From a virus, in the IMG/VR virus record IMGVR_UViG_3300003635_000018, positions 1 to 28,459 of that record: a stretch of 28,459 nucleotides of DNA; one strand, 5' to 3'. The notes below the pieces were generated by a model. It was not told the origin of the DNA. It ran no database searches and worked only from the letters and a program-made list of their open reading frames with translations. The translations under genes were made by a program, and so were the position numbers. Each line of letters starts with the position of its first letter. Positions within the stretch are counted from its first letter, which is position 1. Of the stretch, positions 27,211-28,459 are shown piece by piece.

Positions 27211-28459
27211 TGACCAATAAGCGAATAGACGTCGACGGCACGACGGCGTCGCAAGTAATCGACGTGTCGTACGAAAAGACCGAAGGCGCGTCTATCGGGC
27301 AAGCGAATATCACGGTCGGAAACACGGCGACGAACCGGTCGCTATTCGCGGCGGGCGCACTAGTCGAAGTGTATAACGAAGACCCGTCGAATCCCGGCAC
27401 GTTCGTTAAGGATTGGACGGGCGAAGTAATCGGTAATCCGTCGAACCAATCGAAGCGAAACCTTACGCTAGAAGTCGAAGCCGAAACGAAGATAGCACAA
27501 ATCGAATACGGGAAGGTAAACCGACCGTTTATCGAAGTCGATTCGGGCGAAGCCGTGCGCGACGCCGTCGACTTCGTCGTCGACCCGTACACCCGACCGC
27601 GCTACGTCACGCGTGGCGACGACCTATCGAATTGGTCTAGCGACGCTACCTACTTCGAACTAAGCGCGGTGCGGTCGAAGGGGCTAAACGAATTCGGTAG
27701 CGACGTAATCTTCTTCGGCTTGAAAGAAGACCAAAACGGCACGTTTAGCGCCACGTACGACGCCGTGTCGACGGGCGAAGCACCGGGTAGGCAAATACTG
27801 AAAGCCGAAACCCGTATGCTAGTCAATAACGGCGGTAACGTCTTCGACGTCGAAGTCGAATTACGCGACCACGACGGCATATCGTACGTGTGGTCGCTAG
27901 ACGTACCGGGCTACGGCGGCTTTACCACGTACGACCTACCGGTCGAAGACGCCGAAGAAGTCGGGTCGTCGGCGGGCGAACTATCCGGCACCGGGAAGTT
28001 AGAATACCGCTTTACCGTCGACGGCGGGCTTCCCGAAGACCGCGCCGTCGCTATTGATATGTTCCGAACCGTGCCCTTTAGCCTAGATTCGCGGGGTACG
28101 GGCCTATCGACGTCGGGCGTCGAAGACACGGGCCGAACGATAACACGTCGCTTCGAAGGTGCGGCTATCCTAGAGGTAATCAATACGATAGCGTCGGAAG
28201 ACGGCGCGGTCGTCTATATCGACGACGACGATAACCTTACGTTTGAATCGGCGGGCGACACTATGGTCGACCCGTCGCTTAACCTAATCGACGACGATAA
28301 CCCGCCGGTCGTCGACATAGACGTCGACCGCGACTTCGACGTGCGTAACCGGGTGACGGTGCAAGGGAAAGACGACCTACAAGGCACGTACGAAGACCCG
28401 GCTAGTATCGACTTCTACGGCGGCGGTGACGCGACGCCGAAGCAAGAACCAATCGTCGA
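27210..28459 (+). CDS. Baseplate hub-like tail protein (partial, runs off the right edge)
   Basis: Starts at ATG 27210 in the TAATG overlap with the preceding gene and stays open to the last base, so at least 416 residues. It opens MTNKRIDVDGTTASQVIDVS, then reads TEGASIGQANITVGNTATNR and DWTGEVIGNPSNQSKRNLTL, strand-rich blocks typical of the hub OB-like domains. Later come FEGAAILEVINTIASEDGAV followed by YIDDDDNLTFESAGD, the hub pattern of a helix-loop with a small hydrophobic strand that meets the tip. Tail hub proteins (gp27/gpD-like) anchor the tail tip and meet the tape measure. The identity is based on order and these patterns. Confidence 0.65.
   Translation, partial: MTNKRIDVDGTTASQVIDVSYEKTEGASIGQANITVGNTATNRSLFAAGALVEVYNEDPSNPGTFVKDWTGEVIGNPSNQSKRNLTLEVEAETKIAQIEYGKVNRPFIEVDSGEAVRDAVDFVVDPYTRPRYVTRGDDLSNWSSDATYFELSAVRSKGLNEFGSDVIFFGLKEDQNGTFSATYDAVSTGEAPGRQILKAETRMLVNNGGNVFDVEVELRDHDGISYVWSLDVPGYGGFTTYDLPVEDAEEVGSSAGELSGTGKLEYRFTVDGGLPEDRAVAIDMFRTVPFSLDSRGTGLSTSGVEDTGRTITRRFEGAAILEVINTIASEDGAVVYIDDDDNLTFESAGDTMVDPSLNLIDDDNPPVVDIDVDRDFDVRNRVTVQGKDDLQGTYEDPASIDFYGGGDATPKQEPIV

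Overview
The window looks like part of a tailed dsDNA virus (Caudoviricetes) or provirus of a halophilic archaeon. Three things point to this. The predicted proteins are extremely acidic (Asp/Glu-rich, Lys-poor) in a GC-rich sequence (about 60% by eye). The promoters have archaeal TATA boxes about 26-29 nt before start codons, as expected for leaderless haloarchaeal mRNAs. There is also a complete head-to-tail gene order for an HK97-type virion with a tail tube and tape measure, so a siphovirus or myovirus. No rRNA, tRNA, integrase, insertion sequence or CRISPR array was seen.

Layout. Bases 1-3148 hold a tightly coupled rightward run of small acidic and zinc-binding proteins, including a YkgJ-type CxxCxxCC protein. 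Bases 3184-4027 hold two leftward genes and 4137-4394 a small membrane protein. The large terminase lies at 4675-6183. Bases 6218-11276 hold accessory genes: a leftward YodL-like protein, an ASCH-domain protein, a frameshifted gene, a DUF4258-like protein, and several small CxxC or membrane proteins. The head module runs 11325-19657: portal fused to a MuF-like domain, an unidentified 489-aa probable virion protein, a small beta-rich protein, a pair of proteins sharing a C-terminal module (one an HNH nuclease), an XkdF-like protease fused to a scaffold-like domain, the major capsid protein, and a small probable decoration protein. The neck and tail module runs 20232-28459: adaptor, HK97-gp10-like protein, tail terminator-like protein, tail tube, tail assembly chaperone with a -1 frameshift, tape measure, a small tail protein, and a baseplate hub-like protein cut by the window edge.

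Three features stand out. (1) The whole window nearly lacks CAG/CTG, GAG/CTC, GATC, CATG and CATC/GATG on both strands, and is rich in CTAG. This reshapes codon use (Leu as CTA/CTT/TTA, Glu as GAA, Gln as CAA) and removes most Shine-Dalgarno sequences. (2) Four unrelated accessory genes at scattered sites share a nearly identical promoter-plus-start cassette encoding MVRSTT, with a dyad over the start codon. They look like virus-specific moron genes under common control. (3) The tail chaperone ends in a textbook -1 slippery heptamer, TTTAAAC, followed 7 nt later by a strong stem-loop; the -1 frame then stays open for about 170 codons.

All names come from reading motifs and gene order by eye. 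No database search was possible.
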